From the NCBI GenBank assembly GCA_963921195.1, contig OY992537.1, forward strand, positions 48,365,943-48,429,942: a DNA stretch of 64,000 nucleotides, in the 5' to 3' direction. Below the pieces are notes generated by a model. That model searched no databases. It saw nothing but the letters and a program-made list of their open reading frames with translations, and had not been told where the DNA came from. Positions 12,470-23,764 of the stretch are shown one piece after another; position 1 is the stretch's first letter; each line of letters opens with the position of its first letter. Origin of the DNA: Pegoplata infirma (taxonomy: Eukaryota > Arthropoda > Insecta > Diptera > Anthomyiidae). The translations under genes were made by a program, and so were the position numbers.

Positions 12470-12740
12470 AATTTAAATTCGGTCTTGCCGAATGTATGGA
12501 TACTCTATATATTGTAAAAAAGATCGTTGCAAAAAACTTAATTTGAAAAATAACACAGCCCCACAAAAATATAAAAAGTTTCTGACCCAGAAACCAGATC
12601 CACTAATTTTTATGTATTTTGAGCTCCTGAATTCGATTCCGTTATCAGAATTGAATTATATTGTTGGGTTTTCCTGTAATTTACATGGAAAGTACGCAAG
12701 GTGTACCTATATTATTTGTAAATTTGACTAAGTTTAAAAA
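12470..12740 (+). repeat. Fragment of the CGGCC-type flanking repeat (family A related)
   Basis: AAATTCGGTCTTGCCGAATG and ATGGATACTC match the start of family A (AAATTCGACTTGGCCGAAT, ATACCCTCC). A separate block at 12870-12980 with AACTTTTGAACCGCAAGACC and CCAAGCTTCAGCAGTCTCGG matches its middle. Confidence 0.45.
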
Positions 12741-14272
12741 ATTTAAAATTTTATTTTTTTAAAAGTTCAAATCTGATTATTAAGCGGTTTTTAATAATAT
12801 CCGTCGAAAAATTGTGAAAGTTATATGCATTTGAACCAAAGAGCATAAATTAATTTTTATTAATTTATGCTTTTTGTAACTTTTGAACCGCAAGACCGAC
12901 ATTGCTAAAATTCAATACCAAACAAACAAGAGGACCGTCAAATGTATATGCCAAGCTTCAGCAGTCTCGGAGTTGTCTTTAGACAATATTTTTTTCCGCG
13001 GATTTTTTTTTTTTTTGTAAATGTTTTTTTGCGCAAATAATCTTTGTAACATTGCGGAGGGGATTCGAAAAGGCTGAATTTTTCATTTTTACTGGTTATG
13101 TGTTTTTAATGGTATCGGTTTCAACCCTAACTCTAAGCGAAATCGTAAAAAGTTGTGCAGCATATAAACGTATTTTTTTATTTTATAAATGATTTTAAAT
13201 AAAAGTCTCTGTTCTTCAATCCATAATTCCCCATGTTACAAACAGCATGACATATTAAAAAACCACCATCATTTTGATGTAGTGCATTTAAATCATCATA
13301 TAAGTATATATAATCATACCAAAAAGCTGTTATAGACGAACATGCAGATGTTGTTATGTACCACTATTGTTTAGTAGCTTCCTGTAAGGATATCTTTGTT
13401 TCAAAACCTTTAACACATGAGTGCATTATCAACAAATGTTGAATAGTATTCGTTTTTTTTTTTCTATATATATCATCAGAGTAGCTTGACGTACCAACAG
13501 AAAAACATTTTCCACATCATTAGTTATGCCAAATGCAACAAATGCCATTGTGAAACAGCTTAAAGTGCAAATGAAATGGAGTATAGAAGTACTCGTAGAA
13601 AAACGATTTATTTACAAATAAGAATATGTCAAATGAGAAAGAAGAATGATTATTAAATAAACATAAGAATATACGGAATAAAATATGTACTTACTATAAG
13701 TGGAAGTGGGAGGACATTGATGTAAAAATTCTTTGAGAGAGAAATATTTTTAAAACTTACACCTCGGGATGCAAGTTGTAGATAAGTTTGTCCATAGAGG
13801 AATGAAGGAAAGAGATTGTAATTGGTTCAACTCTCTTTTTTCTCTCTCACGCAAAATCTGTCGGGGATTAAGTAAAATTTTTGGTTTTTTAAAGTCATGA
13901 AATTTGTACTTTTTAATTATATTGAATCATTAACATTTTAAGAACGTAAATTTCATAAATTTGTTTTGTTTAAAACAATATAAAAGTGTTTTTAAAAGAA
14001 AACAAAAAGCCTTTTTTTCAATTCCTCTTTCAACCTTCATTCTATTAATCCCATCCAGTTAAAGTTATTTCTCACGAGATCCACGAATAGCCCCTGGTTT
14101 GTCATTCAAGTTGTAAGTCAACGAAATATCGGTCTGGGACCTCATAAAGTATATATATTCCAGATACTCGATCGATTTTAAATCGATCTATGTAGTGATG
14201 TCGGTTTTCTGTTGAAATAGAGACTATGATTAAATACTAATTTTTTGAAATTTTTTTTTTCATCAGATTCTT

Positions 14273-14663
14273 TACACAAAAAATTATTATTGGCTAAAAA
14301 TGTTCAATCAAATCTATTGATCAACAAAATTTAAATGCGTCAATCAATGTTTTGATTAAAATTTTTGTAATTTTCTACCGAATTACAAATACATTTTTTA
14401 CATTTTTTATTATTGGAAATTTATTAGAAGGCGAAAAAATTGATTTTTTAATAAGTAATTTTGTCATTAATAATTTTGCCATAAAAACTTGATAAATTTT
14501 TTTATCAAAATCGAAAAAAATGATTGATTAAAAAAATGTTCAATCATTCTCCTACAATTTGATGATTGGTATAACAATTTTCTTAATTGGAGGAATTTTA
14601 ATAAAAAAATTGATTGAATCCGCTTTTTGTTGATTGAAATTCGTTTTAAATTCTTTCTGTGTA
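14273..14663. mobile_element. TA-flanked MITE (TACACAAA... TTCTGTGTA), copy 1
   Basis: Left end TACACAAAAAATTATTATTG, right end AAATTCTTTCTGTGTA. Shared blocks with 59811-60307 include AATCTATTGATCAACAAAAT and TTTGATGATTG. An F/I/K-rich minus-strand open frame inside it is an accident of composition. Confidence 0.72.
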
Positions 14664-14664
14664 T

Positions 14665-15240
14665 GACATTTTTATATCCCACCACTCTGTGTTACAGGGT
14701 ATAATGATTTTGTGCTGATGTTTCTAGCTATCCAAAATATTTTTCCCAGACGTAACTTCAAGTCGGTCGACTCAGAATCACTTTCAGAGACAAATTAGCG
14801 ATGACCGTCCGTTCGTCTGTCTGTCCATGTAAACATTGTGAGCACTAAGTATGCATGAAATTTGAAACTTAAGCTTCATTTGGCCCAAGGACAAAGCATA
14901 TTGAAATTGTAAAAATCGGTCCATTTTTATACCAAGCCCCATTGAGTTGAGTAGAGGGTGGGTTGTACAAGCCTAAAAATAATTAAATTTTTTAGGCAAG
15001 TCCATGGCGCTCAGACTTAAAATAGTCCATTGTTCCGTAAACATTACCAAGCCCCCATACAAACATCCCTTTATAAATTGGTTAAAATGACTCTAATAAC
15101 CATATAATAATAGGTATCCTATCGAAATTTGACAGGTAAAAGTATTTTGTGTTACAAAATCAACCAATTCCAAATTTTAAAGGAATCGGACAAGTTCTTC
15201 TCGTAGTCCCCATACAAACCACCCTCTCGATATTCACATA
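14665..15240 (+). repeat. Diverged GTCY-containing interspersed repeat
   Basis: ATCCCACCACTCTGTG and CAGGGTATAATG near the left end, then GACCGTCCGTTCGTCTGTCT at about 14803. The structure resembles an inverted, diverged family A/B element. Boundaries are approximate. Confidence 0.45.
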
Positions 15241-15791
15241 AATCTCTCAAAATTCATGAAAATAGGAAATATTTCTGAAATATTTTGTTTTTAGGTGGTA
15301 AACGTGTACTTTGGTCAAATGTGAATATAATTTAGCCATTTTTGTCCTTAGACCCCATGTAAAAATTTGGCCCGATATTCAGTTAAATCGGCCTAATGGC
15401 AACAAAAATAAGCCAATTTCACTCAAACTTGGTTTGTGTGATTTCTCTACTAATTAAATATCTTACGAAAGATAGATGCAACCAGTACGTGTTTGGATTT
15501 GGAACCGAAAGGAAAATGAAAACTGTAACTCTTATTTTCTTTTTTAATAATTAGCCTAAAAACGCTATCATGTTAAAAGTCAAGTGAAGCCACCGTCCAA
15601 AATCGCTTTGTATTTAAACGCAATTTCACAACTTAAACACAATTGACTAATGATTAGACTGACCATTTGAACTGATTTGATCAGTACATGTAGTGATTTT
15701 TGATTACGTATACTGATCAAAAAATTTCTGCGGATTTTGAACTCTAGCCCAAAATATTAAATCATGATAATGTTTTGATGAAGATTTGGGT

Positions 15792-16691
15792 GTAGTGTAG
15801 AGAGGGACACATTCGCCACTTTTTTTAAGTGCTGTAAAACCTGAACCCGTAGACTTTTTTCCTAAATTTCTTTTGATTTAAGAAGCTACATATTTTAGCT
15901 TTTAAATGTATACTCCAAATGGATTTGGTCTGTTTGGCTTCTATATTTTTTTTTTACGTTTTTAAAGCAACCGAAATCGGCGAAACTGCCCCATTCATAG
16001 GGCACATGCGCCAAAGGGTTGGCACAATAGTCAAGAAGTTAAATTTCTAGAAATTCGTTAACAATATCATTTTTTGGAAGAATTATTATTAAAAACATGA
16101 TTTTATTAAAAAAATATAATTTTATTTGAAAAAAATAAAAAAAATGTACTACCCGTGGGGCACATTCGTTAACTCCATGGGGTACATCATTCATCGACGA
16201 ATCAACCCAATGGGGTATAGACGTATGTTGCCCATGGGGTATATCCGATGTCGGCTTATGTGCCCCATTCGGGTACATTCGCCGCAAAAACTGCCACATC
16301 CTCAACCAGGCGAATGTGCCCTAGAAGCGGGCATTTACAAAAAATAAAATTTTTTACACTTAATCATTATTTTTTAAAACAAACTCATTGCAGTCTTTTT
16401 TAATGGATAGTAACGGTTTACCATAATGACCAATGTGATATAAACTCACAAAATCACAAAGTTATTACAAAATATATTGACTTGGTTATACTTTTTTTGC
16501 AACTTAAAAACTACAAAAACACATCTGTCCGCTTTCACGTGTAAAGTAGAACGGTCGAAGTTCGTAGTGTGAAAGATAATTAATAAATTCACATTTCAGT
16601 CATTTGTCAAAATTTGATACCTCTTTTAGTATAAGGGATAAGTGGGGTGGCGAATGTGCCCCACTGGCGAATGTGCCCCTCCCTACCCTAC
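15792..16691. mobile_element. TIR element with GGCGAATGTGCCCC repeats (~900 bp)
   Basis: The left end GTGTAGAGAGGGACACATTC pairs with the right end GAATGTGCCCCTCCCTACCC in inverse. The interior repeats GGGGCACATTCG and TGGGGTA words (16155-16330), so both internal and terminal copies of the same motif are present. That pattern is expected of protein-binding sites. The 88- and 73-codon frames here are two strands of this repeat. Confidence 0.75.
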
Positions 16692-16844
16692 TTGCCAGAG
16701 TAAAGTTTTTTTTAGAAAAATTAATGTTATTTGCCAATCCATGTAGAACGAATTGAAATATCGGTGGGGACCCCATTAAGTTAATATACTTTTGATTTAT
16801 TTCTAAGATAATCTAGTCTGTCGAAAGCAAGATGCAGTTTAAAC

Positions 16845-17219
16845 CAGGGTTGGCAACCGATACCCACCTAGAATAACGGTATTTGGCTATTGTACCGCAA
16901 CCAATAGAGATATGGACATTTTCAAAAGCGATTATGAAAGCTGATGAAATTTCTAGAATTTTAAATGTGTCACTTCGTTATTCTACCGATTCGTTTTCGA
17001 AATATAGGTCAATACCTTTATAACACCGTTTGAAACCGTATTATAACGGTATTGGCCTATATAACTAAAACTAACCGGTGGAAACACGAAGTGACACATT
17101 TAAAATACTAGAAATTTCATCAGCTTTCATAATCGCTTTTGAAAATGTCCATATATTTATTGGTTGCGGTACAATAACCAAATACCGTTATTCTAGGTAG
17201 GTATCGGTTGCCAACCCTG
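16845..17219. mobile_element. hAT MITE, CAGGGTTGGCAACC ends, 8-bp target duplication (375 bp)
   Basis: Perfect flanking duplication GTTTAAAC at 16837-16844 and 17220-17227. The ends are CAGGGTTGGCAACCGATAC and GTATCGGTTGCCAACCCTG. Complementarity continues over roughly 155 bp each side, so almost the whole element is a hairpin. No coding capacity. Confidence 0.93.
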
Positions 17220-17229
17220 GTTTAAACCA

Positions 17230-17345
17230 AAAGAGCTGTAAATTTGGCACAGTGAGTGCATTACTTAAGTACAAAGAAGTTTTTTTACATTTTGGAGAGT
17301 ATAAGTGATACGGTGCAGAAGAATTTAACACTCTCACATATTTTT
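17230..17345 (-). repeat. Repeat family B end fragment
   Basis: GAGCTGTAAATTTGGC, ACATTTTGGAGAGTATAA and GAATTTAACACTCTCACA are the reverse complement of the block at 41165-41280. Confidence 0.6.
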
Positions 17346-17407
17346 TGTACATTTGTTAAACAAATGGAACATTTTTATTTCCAAATTTTAGAATTTTAGG
17401 CATAGAA

Positions 17408-17955
17408 CACTGATAGAAAAACGTTTCATATCACTAATGAATGGAATTCATTAACTATGTTTCATTACAACAATGAAATATTTCATATGCCGAATGAAAT
17501 TTCATACATACTGTGTAAGATTTTTATTAATTTTGATTCATTAGATTTCGAAGTTTCATTCAAAATTTTCATCAAGTTTTTTTTATAAAATTTGTTGTTT
17601 TTGACACCAGTCGTGTCGCGTCAGTTTAGTCTGGCTTAATTAAATGAAAGAAAATGTTGGACATTATGAACAATATCATTTTAAACATCAAAGGTAGTAT
17701 TTAATAATAAATAAAAAGTACCATTTGTTCAATGAAACTATTTCATAAGAATTAATACTTTTTTCATTCAAGTAATAAACAATTTTCATAAAATACAATT
17801 TATATTTTGTATAAACAAATTTTATTAATTTCTTGCAATTACATTTTATGATACCTATTTCATTAATTCAATGAAACCTTACATAGGTTCCTTTTTAACG
17901 TCATTTTTCATAACACTAATGTAGATTTTCATTATTGTCATGTACAAAGAAACTA
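17408..17955. mobile_element. TTTCATT/AATGAAA palindrome-rich MITE
   Basis: Many inverted AATGAAAT/ATTTCATT words. It shares its motif with the small element at 50392-50614. Terminal repeats are weak, so the limits are approximate. Confidence 0.5.
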
Positions 17956-18129
17956 TCATAACAAAACTGAAATGTTACTTTTTCATGGCAATTTAAATTG
18001 TCTTTTGTAATTAAAATGCTTTTAAAGTTTTTTTAAAAATTTCCCTATAATTCCTCGCGTTGCCAATTTTTTTTTTTTTTTTTTTTTTTGGAGTTTGAGA
18101 GATTTTTCCCCGTGCAATCGAACAGAGAA

Positions 18130-18720
18130 CTATGCTTTAGGTGAAAAGTAGTTTTGGTGAAAAAAATTAAAGGAACAATTTTTTGATGAAAAACTAAATT
18201 TTGATGAAAAAAAGTATTAATGGAAAAAATTTTGTTGAAAAAAAAACTTTTTTTGATGAAAAAAAGTTTTTGATGAAGAAATAAAGGTTTTTTGAAGCAA
18301 AAAATTTTTATGAAGAAAAAATTTTTTGATTGAAAAAAAAATTTGATTTAAAAAATTTTTGCTAAAAAAAACTTTTACCTGAAAAAAAAAAATCTTTTGA
18401 TGAAAAAAACAATTGATAAAAGAAAAAAAAAAAATATGAAAAAGAAAATTTGATAAAAAAAAAAATTGATAAAAAAAAAAATTGATAAAAAAAAAATTGA
18501 TGAAAAAAAATTCATAAAAAACAAAACTGTTGGAAAAAAAAATATGTGTCGTTTTATTCACCATCCGGTGAAAAACGCTTTTATTCACCAGCAGGCGAGT
18601 TATTATCTAAGTTACAAATCGAAGTTGAAACCTTTTCGGTTTTAAGAAAATGAAAACAGTAATTCTTATTTTCTTTTTTGTAAGTCGTTAGCGTATATAG
18701 TCAAATTGAGGTGGCGTCCA
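18130..18720 (-). mobile_element. Composite element C, inverted copy with minisatellite
   Basis: A (TTGATGAAAAAAA)n-type minisatellite (18160-18540) is followed by CACCATCCGGTG, CACCAGCAGGCG and GGTTTTAAGAAAATGAAAAC. These blocks are the reverse complement, in the same order, of the left part of the copies at 39810, 47985 and 61986. Confidence 0.72.
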
Positions 18721-19552
18721 GCCTCATTTTTAAATCAGACACCAACCTTAAAAAAAACGTTATCTTAATTTTATTCGAAAATTCAATACAAAAATTTGGA
18801 TTTTGATAAAATAAGTCGTCAGAGTAGGTTTTTACAACTTAAGTCTGACAAATAGATAATTTATAATGAATTAATTCTAAGAATATTAGAGTTCGTGAAT
18901 TAAAAATTTCTTTAACGCAAAAATTTATCTGAGCATGAGGTTATTTTGATCTTCATAAATTTATAAGAAAAGGCATACAAAAAATTCATGAGATGATGGA
19001 TTTTCTATAATTGCATGAATTCAAATAATTCGGATTTATTTGAAAAAGCGCTCAGAATTACAGGGCTATTTAAAAAAAATGTGCTTATTAGCTAGGAAGT
19101 TTTCTAAAAGGAAAATTTATTAAAAGTTAAGGGCAAAGGTCCGCAGAATCTGAGGGATTTTCTTATTCTCCAAGCCTACGGGGTTTTGTTATATTTTCGG
19201 CACTGAAACGATCAAAGTTGTTTGAAGTCAGCTAAATTTTCTGCAAAATAACGACAACAGTTTATGGGCAGTTGTTTTTAACAGTTGTTTTTAGTAAAAG
19301 ACTAATTGACCCCGAGTTTGTTAGTTTAATATGGCGTACTAATTTGAATTCAGAGAAAAAATGGCCACTCTACTAATGATTAACATAATATTATTTCCAC
19401 TACCATACAACCATGTATAAAACTAATTTATATCCAACAAAATAATATATTATAACACATTTATTATTCCATCATTGCAACATCTAACAAATTATTATCA
19501 ATATTTCATATAAAAAACATTTTTCTATATATTTCTTTTTCTCTTCTTCTAG

Positions 19553-19794
19553 TTGCAGTGAAGGTCGTGTTATGTCTGCCGATACTAAAGGCTGTGTAGA
19601 CCGTAATGAATGTCTAGATTTACCATGTCTTAATGGTGCCACTTGCATTAATCTAGAGCCACGTCTACGTTATCGCTGCATATGTCCTGAGGGTTATTGG
19701 GGTGAAAATTGTGAATTGGTGCAGGAGGGTCAAAGGCTAAAGTTGAGCGTGGGTGCTTTGGGTGCCATCTTTGTGTGTCTTATTATAATTTTAT
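19553..19794 (+). CDS. CadN2: DN-cadherin family gene, exon with EGF repeat and first half of the transmembrane helix
   Basis: This 242-bp exon is preceded by a C/T tract and AG at 19551-19552 and followed by GTAAGT at 19795. Codons start at 19554 after completing a split Thr codon. The peptide reads [14 protein letters not shown] and then an EGF repeat with six cysteines in the usual order (CLDLPC, GATC, YRCIC, GENC). It ends with a juxtamembrane segment and [15 protein letters not shown], the first half of a transmembrane helix. One base is left over at the 3' end. In Drosophila CadN the corresponding exon is known to exist as mutually exclusive copies with alternative membrane segments; only one copy was found here. 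The helix is completed by the exon at 53054, 33.3 kb away. The internal ATG at 19572 is an ordinary Met, not a start. Confidence 0.92.
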
Positions 19795-20254
19795 GTAAGT
19801 ACAAAAAAAAAACATTTAAATATTGATAAAGACAAATTTAAAATTGTTTGTTATGAAAATAAGTGTTGGGATTTAAATGAAAGTTTAAAATAAATTCAAA
19901 ATTTTAATTTAAAATATTCATGTAACTATTTGAAAACATTTTTTTTGTTGGTCTATGGGGGGAAAATACAAAAGAAAATTAATAAAACTTTTTCATACCC
20001 CAAAATATACTTAAGGGAAAAACCAACAACTAACAATTTAAAAATGAAGTAGGTAATATTTAGTTGTTTACATACAAAATTTTTAAACAAACATTTTGAA
20101 GAAAATGTTTTGGTAAATAGATAAAAAGCTTTAAGAAAACCTTTACACTCTACGGAACTTGAATAGAACAACAAATTAATTAAAAAATTTAAAAAATGCC
20201 TGAAAATTATGGGTGTACTTGCCAAAACAAAATATTTTTAAACAAGTAAGAAAA

Positions 20255-20650
20255 TTTTAGCCGGTCAAGACCGGCCATATGATACCCTACACTAGACTGG
20301 TATTTTTTCTTCAACTTTCGATTTTCCCAAGTGTCAGGGAAAATTTTTTCGTCCTTGGTCTAAAACTTATGTGGTACAAATTTGATGCCAATCGGCTATA
20401 ATTAAGGCGTTGCGCCCGGCGTTCAAAGTTTTGGATTTTTGAAAAATTAAAGACAAAATAAATAAAAAAATATAAATCTTTTGATGCATCATATTTGTTA
20501 ATTTTGATGCGCTGAGCACGAATATCAAAAAAGTTTTAAAATTGGTCAAACGATGTTTGAGATATCGCCATTTGAATTTTGTAAAATTATGTACCCTATA
20601 GGGCGTAATAATGGGTGCTAGGGATTGAGGAAGGGGTATTATACATTTAT
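20255..20650 (+). repeat. Fragment of a GGTCAAGACCGGCC-type interspersed repeat
   Basis: AGCCGGTCAAGACCGGCCAT followed by ATACCCTACACTAGACTGG looks like the left end of a fly ATACCC repeat. The rest has no identifiable motif. Confidence 0.4.
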
Positions 20651-21562
20651 TTATTTATAATTTTAGGGTTTAGCTGCCTAAAAAACATAAAAGTACACAT
20701 TAATTTTAAGTTTGTATAAGAATTAAAAACTGTTTGTAGTTTATTTAAAAAGTTTTACGTTTAGTCGTTTTTAAAAGAAACAACATTTGTTTGATGTTCA
20801 GTTTTTTTTAATGACTACTTCTGTCCTTTGTTTTAAAAATAACACACTAAAAAATAAAGGCTTTAATTAACATTTAATTTTTAAAGTCATTTATTTTTGT
20901 TCTGTAAGTAAAAAGTATTCTTTAAATTTTTAATGATTTGCGTAAGTAGTTTTTTTATATTGTTGGTATTTTTTAATGAGATATCATTAGTTTTTACTAC
21001 TTGTGTAGGTTATTTTTATATATTTTTGTAGAAACAAAAAACAAAAAATTACACCGCTCAACAAATCGAAGGTTTTTGACTCCGGTTTGAAGTTTGATAC
21101 AAAATCTTTAAAGATTTTGACTCGCTGATTCCAAATCTGTGCTCCAAATTTTTCCATCACGTCTAGAATTTTAATTATTCGCGGTTGAAAATGCAAAAAA
21201 CGCGATTTTGCATTTTTTGGAAGCCTGCACAGCAGCCACTGGGTGGAATAAAAAATCTGGTATAAAGCGTTAGAGTAGAATTGAACTATGATCTCAAATA
21301 TATGATTAAAAAAATTTGAAGTTGTTGCACTATTATTGGCCAAACATGTATTTTAAAAAAACACTGTAAAAAAAAATTAGAAAAAGCACAATTTTTAAAA
21401 GGATCTAAAACAAAAACCAGATGATCAATATTTACTGTGATGAACTCAAAATTTAGGCAAAAGCTCACTCTTTCTTATAGACTTTTAAACCCATTCAAGA
21501 TATCTTCCGGTTTATACGAAAAATAACACAGAAAACTTAAATTTGTAAAATATTTATTTTTT

Positions 21563-22260
21563 ATACCCTCCAACTACAGTATGAGGGAATGATCACTTTG
21601 TCATTCCGTTTTTAACGCATCGAAATATCGGTCGGGGACCCCATAAAGTATATATATTATTGATCTATGATCCATTCTAACATTTTTCTAAAATGTCCGT
21701 ATGTCCGTCCGTCCGTCCGTCCGTCTTTCTGTATAAGACACGATGCAGTCCAAAATACAAGAGATAGACTCGTCAAGTTTGGCAGGAATATGTGTTTTGG
21801 TCCTAGGCATTTTATGTTCGTAAATGGGAAAAATTGGACCAGGGGGAAAAAAGTTCCCCTTTGAAGAACTTAACTAAACTCTGAAAAATGCCATATTTTC
21901 ACAGGTTTTTTTGTATTTTGTTGAGCAAATGAAACAATTTGATGTCAGAAAAAGTTAAAGGTCCTGCACTTGGACCCAGGAAATAAAAAATAATTCATTT
22001 TTTTTTGCCCGCCCCCTTTTGTGGGCGGGGATATTAAAAATGTTTTTAAATAATGATAAAATTGTATTACTTAAGCTCCAAAAGCATAATAAATGAATTT
22101 TTAAACATTTCCCGCATGGGTTTATGTGTCCCCCAGTGACCCCTACTGACCCCCCCCCCAAAAAAAAACGCCCCTGCAATTTTTTTTTTAATTTTTTTTA
22201 TATGTATGTTGGAGGGTATTAAAGATTCGGCACAGCCGAATTTAACACTCTCATTTGTTT
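21563..22260 (-). mobile_element. Repeat family B, inverted copy with TCCG microsatellite
   Basis: Ends ATACCCTCCAACTACAGTAT and TGTTGGAGGGTAT; followed by CGGCACAGCCGAATTTAACA and CTCTCATTTG. (GTCC)n at about 21704-21724. It is the reverse counterpart of 33215-33785 and shares GACCCCATAAAGTATATATA with family A. The 74-codon frame at 21955-22179 crosses a C-run and is not a gene. Confidence 0.75.
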
Positions 22261-22315
22261 AGATTTTCTTTGAAAAATATAAAAAAAAACTAAAAAAATA
22301 TCAAAAAAAAACTAA

Positions 22316-22873
22316 GGATGAAACCAAAAGCAAATGACGTTTTCCATAACATAACCCTCAAGGCCTTTTTTGTAGGTCAGAGCTAGATTTTATTTTACAC
22401 GCATTTAAAGTTGGTGATTTTAAAGCATTTAAAGTTTTTGTGTACTAAACATGTCCTACTTTAAAGGTCCCTGGTGGTGCCCTTATTGGACATGTAGGGT
22501 CCAATTTCCAAACTTAAGCTCAAAATTACTTCAGCTATGACTGGTATGAATTTTGCTGCAATCGGTCCAGTACCTATTTACTGAATAGCCAAATTATTAA
22601 AATAAACCACTGTACACCGTTGCGTATGATTGTTATTTAAAGGCAATTATTAATATAAACTACTGGACACCGTCGAGTATGATTGTTATTTAATGGCAAT
22701 TACAATATTAATCATTCGCCACTAATACAGTTTCCAAACATTTATTATTATAATTATAATAAAAGTGCACTTACTTCAAATGCGTGTAAAAAAAATCTAG
22801 CTCTGAACTAGAAAAACGCCTTGAGGGGTTTGTTATGGAATATGTTAACTTTCATTTACTTTTGGTTTCATCC
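22316..22873. mobile_element. Inverted-repeat element (558 bp), GGATGAAACCAAAAG ends
   Basis: The left arm GGATGAAACCAAAAGCAAAT, with CCCTCAAGGC and CAGAGCTAGATTTTATTTTA, is the inverse of the right arm over about 95 bp. The interior holds two copies of GTATGATTGTTATTTAA about 52 bp apart. Confidence 0.8.
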
Positions 22874-22885
22874 CATTCCGATTTT

Positions 22886-23460
22886 GGGTGTTGCACTGCA
22901 TAATTATCACAATAAATGACTTTTGTCGAATTTTGTCGATTGCCGGGCAAATTATCGTTCGTTTTGGTCTAAAGACATAAACAAAAGTATTTTTTTGTGA
23001 TAAAACATAAAATTTAAAAAAAAGGGTAAAAAAGGCATTTTTTTGTTGTTTTTTTATACATTTCAGAACACGATAAAGATGACACGAATAGGAATAATAT
23101 TTTTTTCTGGATATATATCATTAAAAGCAAAACCTCAGCTTAAATTCTTTCGAGTCAAAACTAAAAAAAAAATTAGAGTACGACAATTTTGAAGTGGAAG
23201 GGTTTATCCAACCAAAATTAAATTTTTAGTCGTTAATAAGCTAATCAAAGCCAAATAATAAACAAAAAAAAAATAATAAAAAAAAAATTGGTTTGTGTGG
23301 AATAAAAAAATGTTTGGGCAAAACTTTAACCCCCCAACGGCACGCATTAATTTTGTTCGATTTGGCTAATAATTTAAACCGAGAGTTTTTAGACCAAAAC
23401 AAACAATAATTTGCCCGGCAATCGCCGAAGTTCGAAAAAATTCATAATTCGTGCCACCCT
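22886..23460. mobile_element. Inverted-repeat element (575 bp), GGGTGGCAC-type ends
   Basis: GATTGCCGGGCAAATTATCG at 22940 is mirrored by ATAATTTGCCCGGCAATC at 23407. The outer ends GGGTGTTGCAC and GTGCCACCCT are weaker. It directly follows the element at 22316. A partial copy is at 2595-2675. Confidence 0.72.
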
Positions 23461-23764
23461 AATGTGTATATGGGGCATTCCATGCCAAATCGCACACTTT
23501 CGAACCCGATGTATTTTTGAACACCAATTTTCTGCCTTTTATTCCAAGATGGTGTTTAGTAATCAATTTTACAAAATGGTTATTTTAAAAAAAAAAAAAA
23601 AAAATAAGAAAAAAAAAAAATATTTTTTTACATTTTGGAGGGAATCAATTTATTCGGCAAGACCGAGCTTAGCTTTTTTTTCTTGTTTTAAAATGTTTTT
23701 TTTTCCAAAAAAAAACACTTTAAAAATTGTCTATTACTAACTGTTTACGCTTAACATAACTAAT

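Larger units (their letters stand above)
3886..19552 (+). other. Intron of the cadherin gene (15.7 kb), filled with nested MITEs
   Basis: The intron begins GTAAGT and ends in a long pyrimidine tract followed by TAG at 19550-19552. It joins two exons whose phases match (2 bases + 1 base). Its contents are mainly non-autonomous transposable elements listed separately. I saw no further exon-like reading frame in it. Stretches 11721-12470, 12740-14270 and 18750-19550 contain no element I could delimit beyond short fragments of the GGAC/TCCGTC repeat family. Confidence 0.8.

Noticed and set aside
16039..16347. Overlapping 88- and 73-codon frames on opposite strands
   Set aside because: Both read through the GGGGCACATTCG repeat of a TIR element; neither has a protein motif.
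21955..22179. 74-codon frame with GRFFLGGGSVGV
   Set aside because: It crosses a C-run and the arm of repeat family B; there is no domain and the repeat copies do not keep the frame.
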